Source of the DNA: an uncultured Aquabacterium sp.
Lineage (GTDB): Bacteria; Pseudomonadota; Gammaproteobacteria; Burkholderiales; Burkholderiaceae_C
Reading direction: 5' to 3'
Assembly: GCF_947366995.1 (NCBI RefSeq)
Contig: NZ_CANBCC010000010.1
Coordinates: forward strand, 1-64,000
Length of the DNA stretch: 64,000 bases
Shown here: positions 32,257 to 40,538 of the stretch, in pieces
How the letters are laid out: the number at the start of each line of letters is the position of its first letter
Position numbering within the stretch: the stretch's first letter is position 1
Program-made: the position numbers and the translations under genes
Notes under the pieces: generated by a model
Databases searched by the model: none
Told to the model about the DNA's origin: nothing
What the model saw: only the letters and a program-made list of their open reading frames with translations

Positions 32257-34824
32257 ATGGACACGCTCATCGTCTTCTCGCACTTGCGCTGGCACTTCGT
32301 GTACCAGCGGCCGCAACACCTGTTGACGCGGCTGGCACGCACCCGGCGTGTCATCTACGTGGAGGAGCCGATGCGCGCCGAGGGCCCTGCGCGCCTGGAG
32401 AAGACGTCGGTGGCCGAGCACATCGAGGTGTGGCGCCCGCACACGCCCGTGGAGGCCCCTGGGTTCCACGATGACCAGTTGCCGGTGCTGCGGCGCCTGC
32501 TGGAGGCCGAGCTGCGTGCGGCCGGCGGCGAGGCGCCCACGCTGTGGTTCTACACCCCCATGGCACTGCCGCTGGCCAGTGGCTTGCGACCCCGCGCCAT
32601 CGTGTATGACTGCATGGACGAGCTGTCGGCGTTTCTGGGGGCACCACGGCAGATGCAACAGCGCGAGGCGGCCTTGCTGAAATGCGCCGACCTGGTCCTC
32701 ACCGGCGGGCCAAGCCTGTACGAGGCGCGGCGCGGCCTTCACCCGAATGTGCAGTGCCTGCCCAGCGCGGTGGACGCCCGGCATTACGCGCCGGCATTTG
32801 CCCTGTCGCATGCCGATCGGGTGGCCCAGGCCGATGCGCTGCAGCAGCACATCCCCCGACCGCGCCTGGGCTTTGTCGGTGTGATCGACGAACGACTGCA
32901 CACCGCCCTGTTGCGCAGCCTGGCCGAGTCGCGGCCCGACTGGCAGGTGGTGATGGTCGGCCCGGTGGTGAAGATCGACCCCGCGAGCCTGCCGCAGGCG
33001 CCGAACATCCACTGGCTGGGGCCCCAGCCGTACGGCCTGCTGCCGCAGATCATGGCCGGCTGGGATGTGTGCCTGCTGCCGTTCGCACTCAATGAAGCGA
33101 CGCGCTTCATCAGCCCGACGAAGACGCTGGAGTACCTTGCCGCCGACAAGCCGGTGGTCAGCACGCCGGTGGCCGACGTGGTCTCGATGTATGGCGATGT
33201 GGTGGAGGTGGCGGCCGATGCAGCGGGTTTCATTGATGCCTGCGAGCGCCTGCTGAACGAGGACGAGGACCGGCGCACGCGTCGCCATGCCGACCGGCTG
33301 GCCACGGTGTCGCGCTTCTCGTGGGACCAGGCTGCGGAGACGGTAGAGCAGGCCCTCGCCGCCTTGCCGGGTCGACGCGCCGACCAGCTGGGGCCGTTTG
33401 CCGATGACAGGCCGGCCGGCATGACGGCGGCCACCGCGTCGACGGGCACGGCCCCGCTGCAGGTCCGCCACATCGTGGTGGGGGCCGGCCCGACCGGGCT
33501 TTCGGCTGCCTACCACCTGGGGCTCGATGCACGGGGCGGCGACACGCTGCTGATCGAGCGCGAGGCCACGGTGGGGGGCTGGTGCCGCTCCATTCAGGAT
33601 GCGGGGTTCACCTTCGATTACGCGGGCCACATCATGTTCTCCAACGAGCCCGAGGTGCTGGCGCTGTACGACAAGCTGCTGGGCGACAACCTGCACTGGC
33701 AGCAGCGCGAAGCGTGGATCTACAGCAAGAACGTGTACACGCGCTATCCCTTCCAGGGCTCGCTCTATGGCCTGCCGCCAGCCGTGCTCAAGGAGTGCCT
33801 GATCGGCGCCATCGAGGCGCGCTTCGGCCCCTTGTCCGGTGAGGGGGCCCCCGCGGCGTCCCAGCCGCCGGCCAACTTCAAGGAGTTCATCCACCGCGTG
33901 TGGGGCGACGGGATCGCGCGCCACTTTGCCACGCCGTACAACGAGAAGCTCTGGGCCGTGCCGCTCGAAGAGATGGAGACCTCTTGGCTGGGAGGCCGTG
34001 TGCCGCTGCCCGATCTGGCGCAGATGATCGAAGGTGCGCTCGAGCCCACGCCTGCGCCGATGGGGCCCAACGCGCGCTTCGGCTACCCCTTGCGCGGCGG
34101 CTTTCAGGCCTTGATGGACGGCTTCCTGCCGCACCTGCGGGGCACCGAGATCGCGCTGCGCACCAGCGTCGTCCATGTGTCGCCGCGCGACCGGACGGTG
34201 CGTCTGGACGACGGCCGCACGGTGCGCTTCGAGACCCTGATCAGCACCATGCCACTGCCGCAGCTGGTGGCCGCGTGTGGCGAGGAAGCGCCTCAGGCCG
34301 TGCGGGAGGCGGCCCAGGCCCTGCGCCATGTGTCGGTGCGGTGCGTCAACCTCGGCGTGGCGCGTGAGGCGCTGACCGACAAGCACTGGATCTACTACCC
34401 CGAAGACACCGTGTTCCACCGCATCTTCGTGCAGGGCAACGCCAGCCCGCACTGCAACCCACCGGGCGGCTTCGGGCTGACGTGCGAGATCACCTACGCG
34501 CCGGGCAAGCCCTTGCCCTGTGACGGCCAGGCCTTGATCGACCGCGTGGTGGCCGACTGCAGGCGCGTCGGCATGCTGCGCGACGACGACAAGCTGATCA
34601 CCGCCAACCAGGTCGACATGCCGTGCGCCTACGTGGTGTACGACCACGCCCGCGCTGCCAACGTGCAGTGCATCCGTGACTGGCTGGCCAGTGCCGGCAT
34701 CGTGCTGGCGGGGCGCTACAGCGAGTGGGCGTACTACAACTCGGACCACGCCTTCGTTGCCGGCCGTCGCGCGGCCGATCAGGCACTGGCCACCTTGCCG
34801 CCCATGCTGGCGCGGGCGGTGTGA
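32257..34824 (+). CDS. Fusion: GT-B glycosyltransferase plus FAD oxidoreductase (UDP-galactopyranose mutase-like)
   Basis: An 855-residue two-part protein. Residues 1-385 form a glycosyltransferase (WHFVYQRPQHLLTRLARTR, then FLGAPRQMQQREAALLKCAD, and FALNEATRFISPTKTLEYLAADKPVVSTP). After a Thr/Ala linker, a dinucleotide-binding motif VVGAGPTGLSAAYHLGLD starts near 408. It is followed by an amine-oxidase or UGM-type body (YAGHIMFSNEPEVLALYDKL, FATPYNEKLWAVPLEEMETSW). The second half could isomerise a sugar ring (pyranose to furanose) or oxidise or desaturate a precursor. Ribosome site AAGGACAAACTC. Confidence 0.88.
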   Translation: MDTLIVFSHLRWHFVYQRPQHLLTRLARTRRVIYVEEPMRAEGPARLEKTSVAEHIEVWRPHTPVEAPGFHDDQLPVLRRLLEAELRAAGGEAPTLWFYTPMALPLASGLRPRAIVYDCMDELSAFLGAPRQMQQREAALLKCADLVLTGGPSLYEARRGLHPNVQCLPSAVDARHYAPAFALSHADRVAQADALQQHIPRPRLGFVGVIDERLHTALLRSLAESRPDWQVVMVGPVVKIDPASLPQAPNIHWLGPQPYGLLPQIMAGWDVCLLPFALNEATRFISPTKTLEYLAADKPVVSTPVADVVSMYGDVVEVAADAAGFIDACERLLNEDEDRRTRRHADRLATVSRFSWDQAAETVEQALAALPGRRADQLGPFADDRPAGMTAATASTGTAPLQVRHIVVGAGPTGLSAAYHLGLDARGGDTLLIEREATVGGWCRSIQDAGFTFDYAGHIMFSNEPEVLALYDKLLGDNLHWQQREAWIYSKNVYTRYPFQGSLYGLPPAVLKECLIGAIEARFGPLSGEGAPAASQPPANFKEFIHRVWGDGIARHFATPYNEKLWAVPLEEMETSWLGGRVPLPDLAQMIEGALEPTPAPMGPNARFGYPLRGGFQALMDGFLPHLRGTEIALRTSVVHVSPRDRTVRLDDGRTVRFETLISTMPLPQLVAACGEEAPQAVREAAQALRHVSVRCVNLGVAREALTDKHWIYYPEDTVFHRIFVQGNASPHCNPPGGFGLTCEITYAPGKPLPCDGQALIDRVVADCRRVGMLRDDDKLITANQVDMPCAYVVYDHARAANVQCIRDWLASAGIVLAGRYSEWAYYNSDHAFVAGRRAADQALATLPPMLARAV

Positions 34825-34834
34825 CGGGCGCCCG

Positions 34835-35776
34835 ATGCGGATCGACGCCCACATCCACTGTACCGGCGACGAAACGGCCGATGGCGTGGTGCGGGCGCTG
34901 GATGCGGCCGACATCGACGTCGGCGTGCTGCTGGCACCCTTTTTGAGCCCGGGCTACAGCCTCGATGACGCGGCCTCGTTGCGCCGCGCCAATGCCCACC
35001 TCGGCCGCCTGGTGCGGGCGCATCCGGACCGGCTGGTCGGTCTTGCCGTGGTTGATCCAAGGGATGCCGATGCGGCAAGCGACCTGCGGCGCGCACGCGA
35101 AGACCACGGCCTGGCGGGCGTGAAGCTCGTGCCCACCGGCTGGTATCCATACGACGACGCGGTTCAACCCGTATTTGCTGAAGCATGCCGGCTCGATATG
35201 CCGGTGCTGTGCCACAGCGGCATCTTCATCGACGGCCGATCCGGCCGGTTCTGCCGCCCCGCATTCTTCGAGGCCTTGCGGGCCCACCCGGGCCTGCGGG
35301 TGACGTTGGCCCACCTCAGCTGGCCCTGGACAGACGAGGCCATTGCCGTGGGTGTCATCGACCTGATCAATGGCGTGCCACCCGACCGGGTGGCCTTCCG
35401 CTTCGACATCTCGTTCGGGCCGCCGCCGCCCTACCGGCTGGAGGTGCTGCGTCGGGCGCTCGATGTGTTGGGCCCGGAGTTGCTGCAGTTCGGCAGCGAC
35501 TGCTTTCTGCCTTGCCCGGCCGCCGAGCTGATCGAGCGCCGCCGATGGGTGGAGGTGCTGATGGACGAACTGGCGCTCGAGCCGGCCGCGCGCGAACGCA
35601 TCTGGTGGGGCACGGCCGCCGCCTGGCTGGGGCGTCATCTGCCCACGCCTGCCCCGCGCCCCCCTGCGCCTTCGCACACCGACTGGCCGGCCCGCCTGCC
35701 CGTGGCACCGTCTGACGATGACCCCGATGCGTCGCTTTTCGACCGGCCCCTGCGCTTGATGCCTCGGTGCTGCTGA
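34835..35776 (+). CDS. Amidohydrolase family metal-dependent hydrolase
   Basis: A 313-residue TIM-barrel hydrolase: MRIDAHIHC supplies the HxH metal ligands, GLAGVKLVPTGWYPYDD the Lys region, DMPVLCHSGIF a His, TLAHLSWPW another and LLQFGSDCFLP the Asp. This is the amidohydrolase_2 pattern. The tail after residue 270 is Pro/Ala-rich. It lies 10 bases after the fusion gene; the role in glycan metabolism is unknown. Confidence 0.85.
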   Translation: MRIDAHIHCTGDETADGVVRALDAADIDVGVLLAPFLSPGYSLDDAASLRRANAHLGRLVRAHPDRLVGLAVVDPRDADAASDLRRAREDHGLAGVKLVPTGWYPYDDAVQPVFAEACRLDMPVLCHSGIFIDGRSGRFCRPAFFEALRAHPGLRVTLAHLSWPWTDEAIAVGVIDLINGVPPDRVAFRFDISFGPPPPYRLEVLRRALDVLGPELLQFGSDCFLPCPAAELIERRRWVEVLMDELALEPAARERIWWGTAAAWLGRHLPTPAPRPPAPSHTDWPARLPVAPSDDDPDASLFDRPLRLMPRCC

Positions 35777-35798
35777 TCCAACCAACCTCTGTTTCGCC

Positions 35799-36974
35799 AT
35801 GCCCAGCGTGTCCAATGCATCCCAGCGCGTCCAGGTCCTGCAGGTCCTGGGTAACGCCATCGTCGGTGGCATGGAGACCTATGTCTCACGGTTGATCGAA
35901 CGCCTGCCGGCGGACCAGTTCGGCATCACGGTCCTGCTTCCCTGGGAGAGCGAACTCTCCGACCACCTGCGCTCGCTGGGCGCCGAGGTGTACGTAACGC
36001 CGATGCCGGACAACCCGCCCTGGAGCGCCATTCAGACCGTGAGCGCCCTGGTGAAGGCCCATGCCATTGATGTGCTGCACGCGCATCTGCCCAACGCACA
36101 CCTCTTGTCTGCGCTGGTCGGTCGCTTGTGCAGCAAGCCGGTGATCACCACCATCCATGGTCGGCAGCTCAGCACGCTCGACCTGGAGGTGCACCGCACG
36201 GCGTCCACACACCTCAGTGTGGTGTGCCGCCAGACCTACTTCCATGCGCTCGGTCTGGGCGTCAGTCCCTCTCAGCTCCACCTCATTGCGAACGGGGCCG
36301 ACACGACGCTGTTCGTGCCGCGTCGCGTGCGCAACGGCCCGCTGCGCCAGGCCCTGGGTGTGCCGCCTGAGGCGCCGCTGGTGGGCCAGGTCGGGCGGTT
36401 GTCGGCCGAGAAGGGCCCCGATGTCTTTGTTCGCGCGGCCCTGGCCGCGCACGCCGTCATGCCGGATGTGCACTTCGTGCTGATCGGTGAGGGGCCACTG
36501 CGAACCGAGCTCGAGCAGACCGTGGCCCGCCTCGGCCTGACGGAGCGTGTGCACTTTGCCGGCCTGCAGACCGACATGGCGAACATCTACGCCGAACTCG
36601 ACGTGGTGGTCTCGGCGTCGCGTTCCGAAGCCATGCCGCTGGCGGTCCTGGAAGCCATGTCCAGCGGCGTGCCCGTGATCGCCACCCGGGTGGGAGGCGT
36701 GCCGGATCTGGTTCAGCACAACTTGAGCGGCTGGCTGGTGGGCGATGGCGATTACGACGCGATGGCGGCTCAGTTGGTGAGCCTGTTGCGTGAGCCGGAG
36801 CGCGCCGCGTCCATGGGGCAGCGTGCGCGCGAGCGTGTGGTCAGCCAGTTTTCGCTGGACCACAGTGTGGCCGGGACGGCGCAGTTGCTGCGCAAGCTGG
36901 CCCAGCGCGGTGGCGATGCACGGCGCGTGAGCGCCGTGATGCCCGGCGAAGGCGGCAAGGCCGTGGCCGGATGA
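35799..36974 (+). CDS. Glycosyltransferase family 4
   Basis: A 391-residue GT-B enzyme: VLQVLGNAIVGGMETYVSRL (donor loop), HAHLPNAHLLSALVG, RLSAEKGPDVFVRAAL and SRSEAMPLAVLEAMSSGVPVIA (EX7E). It closes the hemerythrin/glycan unit, 22 bases after the amidohydrolase. The sugar it transfers cannot be told. Confidence 0.92.
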   Translation: MPSVSNASQRVQVLQVLGNAIVGGMETYVSRLIERLPADQFGITVLLPWESELSDHLRSLGAEVYVTPMPDNPPWSAIQTVSALVKAHAIDVLHAHLPNAHLLSALVGRLCSKPVITTIHGRQLSTLDLEVHRTASTHLSVVCRQTYFHALGLGVSPSQLHLIANGADTTLFVPRRVRNGPLRQALGVPPEAPLVGQVGRLSAEKGPDVFVRAALAAHAVMPDVHFVLIGEGPLRTELEQTVARLGLTERVHFAGLQTDMANIYAELDVVVSASRSEAMPLAVLEAMSSGVPVIATRVGGVPDLVQHNLSGWLVGDGDYDAMAAQLVSLLREPERAASMGQRARERVVSQFSLDHSVAGTAQLLRKLAQRGGDARRVSAVMPGEGGKAVAG

Positions 36975-36993
36975 CCCCACATTCAAGGGGGAT

Positions 36994-37010
36994 GGGCACC
37001 CGGCTTGCCT
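36994..37010 (+). promoter_or_regulatory. Predicted sigma-54 promoter of the BON-domain gene
   Basis: GGGCACCCGGCTTGCCT; GG-N10-GC with CTTGC. Predicted +1 near 37020, 45-base leader. Confidence 0.75.
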
Positions 37011-37064
37011 TCTCCTGTGTGCCGGCCCCACCGGGCCGCCTTTTCCATCAACAAGGAGCTCACC

Positions 37065-37385
37065 ATGAAAACATTCATCGCCGCCACCACCGTTGCACTC
37101 GCTTCCGTCTTCTCTCTGGGTGCCTGCGCCGTCACCAGCGGCCAGAGCACCGTGGGACAGTACGTGGACGATGCCACGATCACGGCGCGTGTGAAGGCCA
37201 AGTTTGCGGAGGATAAGCAGGTCAGCGCCATGCGCATCAACGTCGAGACGCTGAAGGGTGAAGTGCAGCTGTCGGGCTTTGCTTCGAACCAGGACGAAAA
37301 GGCCCGTGCGGGTCAGATCGCGCTCAACGTGCCGGACGTCAAGAACGTGCGCAACAACATCGTGGTACGCGCCGCGACGAACTGA
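37065..37385 (+). CDS. BON-domain lipoprotein
   Basis: A 106-residue lipoprotein with lipobox SLGACAVTSG and a single BON domain (DDATITARVKAKFAEDKQVS, VETLKGEVQLSGFASNQDE, NVPDVKNVRNNIVV). This is the OsmY-like fold of periplasmic stress proteins that associate with phospholipid membranes. The ATG at 37065 follows CAAGGAGCTCACC. A terminator follows. Confidence 0.92.
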   Translation: MKTFIAATTVALASVFSLGACAVTSGQSTVGQYVDDATITARVKAKFAEDKQVSAMRINVETLKGEVQLSGFASNQDEKARAGQIALNVPDVKNVRNNIVVRAATN

Positions 37386-37396
37386 TCCTCATGACA

Positions 37397-37424
37397 AGCC
37401 GCCCCTTTTCACGCGGGGCGGTTT
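37397..37424. terminator. Intrinsic terminator after the BON gene
   Basis: Stem CCGCCCC / GGGGCGG (7 pairs, extendable to 9 with G-T and A-T) around a 9-base loop, followed by TTT. It sits between convergent genes. Confidence 0.75.
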
Positions 37425-37434
37425 CCTTGAATGA

Positions 37435-38346
37435 TCAAGCCGAAGGGGAGGGGGCACTGGCCCCCCGTGCCTCGCTGGCATCGGCGGTGATCGCGGCACC
37501 GAACAGCAGGATCTGGCCGGTGTAGTACACCCACAGCATCACCACCACGAACGACCCGGCTGCCCCGTAGCTGGACGCCACGCTGGCGCGTGACAGGTAG
37601 AGCCCGATCAGGAATTTGCCGAGGTTGAACATCACGGCACAGGTGAGGGCCCCCGCAAAAACGGCACCCGAACGGGGTGCGCGGTCCGGCACCCAGCGCA
37701 GCAGCGCGCCGAAGGCCAGGCCTAGCACCGCGGTGGACACAGCAAACTCCAGTACGGTCAGCACCGTGCCCAGCACCACCGCGCCGGGCATGAGCGCGCT
37801 GAAGGCCTGCAATGCGGCACTGAGCAGCAGCGAGACGATCGCCAGAAAGCCGAAGCCCATCACCAAGGCCAGCCCGGTGAGCCGTGCCTTCACGAGGGCA
37901 CCGATCGCCGAGGTGTCGGGCTCGACATGCATGATGCGGTTCAGCGCGCGGCGCAGTTCGGTGAAGACCCCGGTGGCGCCGAGCAGCAGCGTGAGCCCGC
38001 CGATCACCGCCGCCTGCAGCCCGTCCGGGTCCCGCCAGGCCGACTCCACCATGGCTTCGATGCTCTTGGCCGCTTCATTGCCGACCACCCCCTGGATCTC
38101 GTGCACGATCTGTCCGCGTGCCGCTTCCACACCGAAGACGGCGCCCGCCACCGAAATGGCAATCAACAGCAGCGGTGCCATTGCGAACATCGTGTAGAAG
38201 GCCAGCGCCGCGCCGAGTTGTGGGGCCCCTTCGTCCATCCAGCGCATGCCGGCGCGCATCAACAGTGTGAGCGGCGGGTGCAGAGGGGCCGGCAGATGGC
38301 GCAGGGCGCGCAGCACAGCGGGAGGCAGAACGGGTGGAGAAGCCAT
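37435..38346 (-). CDS. YihY/virulence factor BrkB family membrane protein
   Basis: A 303-residue inner-membrane protein with about six transmembrane helices. It has the family pattern GAALAFYTMFAMAPLLLIAISVAG near the N-terminus, then LLLGATGVFTELRRALNRIM and YGAAGSFVVVMLWVYYTGQILLFGA. It was once called RNase BN by error; the function remains unclear. The ATG at 38346 follows CTGAGGAACCGCGCC. It is divergent from the AI-2E permease gene. Confidence 0.92.
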   Translation of the reverse strand: MASPPVLPPAVLRALRHLPAPLHPPLTLLMRAGMRWMDEGAPQLGAALAFYTMFAMAPLLLIAISVAGAVFGVEAARGQIVHEIQGVVGNEAAKSIEAMVESAWRDPDGLQAAVIGGLTLLLGATGVFTELRRALNRIMHVEPDTSAIGALVKARLTGLALVMGFGFLAIVSLLLSAALQAFSALMPGAVVLGTVLTVLEFAVSTAVLGLAFGALLRWVPDRAPRSGAVFAGALTCAVMFNLGKFLIGLYLSRASVASSYGAAGSFVVVMLWVYYTGQILLFGAAITADASEARGASAPSPSA

Positions 38347-38403
38347 GGCGCGGTTCCTCAGACGGTGGAAGTGCGCCAGCACAGCAAGGCGCGCGCCCGT
38401 GGC

Positions 38404-38420
38404 GGGCATGTCGCTTGCCC
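38404..38420. promoter_or_regulatory. Near-palindromic sigma-54 site between yihY-like and AI-2E genes
   Basis: Plus strand GGGCATGTCGCTTGCCC; the minus strand also has GG-N10-GC. Read rightward, +1 would fall at 38430, exactly on the ATG of the permease. Read leftward, +1 near 38394 gives the usual leader of 48 bases for the YihY gene. The TTGC end favours the plus direction. Confidence 0.65.
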
Positions 38421-38429
38421 CTGCGGGCC

Positions 38430-39650
38430 ATGGAACAGCCTGTACGTCCCCGTCTGCCCGAGCCTTCCCCTCCGCGTTCCACGCCGGTGGTGGCCTTCAC
38501 GCGGGCCGAACGCGAGGCGGCACCGCTGACCATCCCGCCCGTCGTGGTGCGTTTGCTGGGGGCGTTGCTGGGGCTGGTGCTGCTGCGGGAGGCTGCCCCC
38601 ATCCTCATTCCCATTGCGGTGGCCGTGGCCCTGATGTTCGTGCTCAGCGGGCCGGTGGAGCGCCTGCATCGCCTGGGGGTGCCGCCGCACTGGGGGGCCG
38701 GTGTGGTTGTCACCATCATGCTGACGTGTGTCATCGGTCTGGGCAGCGTGCTCGCCCGGCCGGCGGCGCAGTGGGCCGAGCGGGCCCCCACCACCGTGCA
38801 ACAGGTCGTAGACACCATCGAACGCATGCGGGTGGCGATGTTGCCCCCGGGTCGACGGGCCGCGCACCCGCTCCCCACCGTGCACGGTGGCGACTCCATC
38901 CAGGACAAGCTGGCCACAGAAGGGCTGCTGCTCACGCGGGTGATTTTCGGCCAAGCCATGCACTTCGCCCTGCAGGCCTCGGCCACGGTGATCCTGCTGT
39001 ATTTTCTGCTGGCCTCGCAATCGTGGTTGCTGACCCGCACGGTCGAAGCCGTGAGGCGGCCTCGCGCACGGGCGCTGCTGCTGTCCGGCATCCGGCAGGC
39101 GCGGCGCGAGATCGGGCTGTTCCTCGGCACCATGGGCCTCATCAACATCGGCCTCGGCGTGGTGACCGGCATCGCGCTGGCCTTCATCGGCCTGCCGGAT
39201 CCGGTGCTGTGGGGCGCCGTGGTGGCTGTGCTCAATTTCATCCCTTACCTGGGCCCCGCGCTGGTGACTGTGCTGTTGCTGCTGGCCGGCAGCATGAGTT
39301 TCGGTGCGACCTGGACCATGCTGCTGCCGGCGTCGATCTTTCTCGCGGGCCACGCTGTCGAGGCCAACCTCGTGTCGCCCTGGGTGATGGGAAGGCGCCT
39401 GCGGCTCAGCCCCTTGTCGGTGTTCCTGTCCGTGATGCTGTGGGGCTGGGTATGGGGCTTTGCCGGGACGCTGGTGGCGGTGCCCCTGCTGCTCGGCTTT
39501 CGGTGTCTGTGCCAGCGGCGGCGTGGCCTGCGGCGCATCTGCCACTACCTGGAGGGCGGTCGCAGCGACGCGCCCAGCCTGACGATGCTTTTGAGGGCGC
39601 GTGAACGCCGTCTCGCGCGGCACGTGGTACGCCCGTCGCGGCGCGCGTGA
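38430..39650 (+). CDS. AI-2E family transporter
   Basis: A 406-residue membrane protein of the AI-2E/PerM-type exporter family. Hydrophobic pairs occur at the N-terminus (LLGALLGLVLLREAAPILIPIAVAVALMFVL in part) and a cluster in the C-terminal half (LFLGTMGLINIGLGVVTGIA, LNFIPYLGPALVTVLLLLAG), with the hallmark NFIPYLGP. The substrate is unknown. ATG 38430 has no obvious ribosome site and coincides with the predicted transcription start, so the mRNA may be leaderless or the true start may be later. Confidence 0.88.
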   Translation: MEQPVRPRLPEPSPPRSTPVVAFTRAEREAAPLTIPPVVVRLLGALLGLVLLREAAPILIPIAVAVALMFVLSGPVERLHRLGVPPHWGAGVVVTIMLTCVIGLGSVLARPAAQWAERAPTTVQQVVDTIERMRVAMLPPGRRAAHPLPTVHGGDSIQDKLATEGLLLTRVIFGQAMHFALQASATVILLYFLLASQSWLLTRTVEAVRRPRARALLLSGIRQARREIGLFLGTMGLINIGLGVVTGIALAFIGLPDPVLWGAVVAVLNFIPYLGPALVTVLLLLAGSMSFGATWTMLLPASIFLAGHAVEANLVSPWVMGRRLRLSPLSVFLSVMLWGWVWGFAGTLVAVPLLLGFRCLCQRRRGLRRICHYLEGGRSDAPSLTMLLRARERRLARHVVRPSRRA

Positions 39651-39664
39651 ACGGCCCTTGACGC

Positions 39665-39681
39665 GGGCACGCAGCCTGCCT
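39665..39681 (+). promoter_or_regulatory. Predicted sigma-54 promoter of DUF4142-topoisomerase IB
   Basis: GGGCACGCAGCCTGCCT; GG-N10-GC with CACG, CTGC at -12. Predicted +1 near 39691, 53 bases before ATG 39744. Confidence 0.65.
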
Positions 39682-39743
39682 GAAGGTGGACAAAGCCGCG
39701 CCATGTCGGGTGCGGATGATTCAGCACGAACGAGGTGTCAATC

Positions 39744-40538
39744 ATGATCACGAAGGCAGCGTTGATGCGCAGCGCCTGGTCGGCCGCGCTGGTGGCGTTG
39801 GGGGGACTCACAGCCTGCGAACGGCAGCAGAGCGCCCCGAAGCCTGTGTCGGGTGTCGTGGGGGCCGAAGCCAAGTCGCCACCCCGATCAGATCCGGTTG
39901 TGTCCACCGTGCCCTCGACCACGCAGCCTGCCGCGGCCTACGGTGCGGCAGCCCCCATGGCGGCGGGCACGGACATGGGGCGGCCGCTGCTTGGCAACGT
40001 CGATCCTCCGCCGGCGGTCACGACCTCACCCGAAACGACCTTGGCCAATGCGCCCCCTGCAGCCGGGATTCCGGTCCCGCCCCCCGCCAGCACGGCCCCT
40101 GCGTTGACCGCCACCGAACTGGCCTTTGTGACGCAGGCGATCGAGGCGGGGCTCTTCGATCTGCGGGTCGGGCAGCTGGGTGCGGAGCGCGCCAGTCACA
40201 CCGCGGTGCGCTCGTATGCCGCCCTGCTCGTGAACGACCAGACGACGATGAACCGGAACCTGCAGCAGCTGGCACGGCGGTTGGGCGTGCCCGTCCCCAC
40301 CAGCTTGTCCGAGCCAAGGCAGCGCATCCTGGATGAACTGGCCCGGGCCAGCGATGCCGAGTTCGATCGGCAGTTCGTGCATGTGGCCGGTGCACGGGCG
40401 CAGCAGGACACGGTGGCCCTGTTCGAGCGCACCGGGCGTGACACGCGCGACCAGCAGGTGCGCAGCTTTGTGCTCCTCGCCTTGCCGACCCTGCGGGCGC
40501 ATCTCAGTGCCGCCGAGCGACTCCCCGTGCGAGGCTGA
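39744..40538 (+). CDS. DUF4142 lipoprotein
   Basis: A 264-residue lipoprotein. The lipobox is GGLTACERQ, followed by a Pro/Ala/Thr-rich linker to about residue 125. The helical DUF4142 domain follows (TELAFVTQAIEAGLFDLRVG, YAALLVNDQTTMNRNLQQLA, FDRQFVHVAGARAQQDTVAL). The fold is ferritin-like but metal ligands are not obvious. A paralogue is at 45784-46593. The ATG at 39744 follows ACGAGGTGTCAATC. Confidence 0.88.
   Translation: MITKAALMRSAWSAALVALGGLTACERQQSAPKPVSGVVGAEAKSPPRSDPVVSTVPSTTQPAAAYGAAAPMAAGTDMGRPLLGNVDPPPAVTTSPETTLANAPPAAGIPVPPPASTAPALTATELAFVTQAIEAGLFDLRVGQLGAERASHTAVRSYAALLVNDQTTMNRNLQQLARRLGVPVPTSLSEPRQRILDELARASDAEFDRQFVHVAGARAQQDTVALFERTGRDTRDQQVRSFVLLALPTLRAHLSAAERLPVRG

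Noticed and set aside
32197..34914. Long minus-strand open frame of about 900 codons opposite the glycosyltransferase fusion
   Set aside because: Antisense shadow of a gene with clear domains; no signal, motif or ribosome site of its own.
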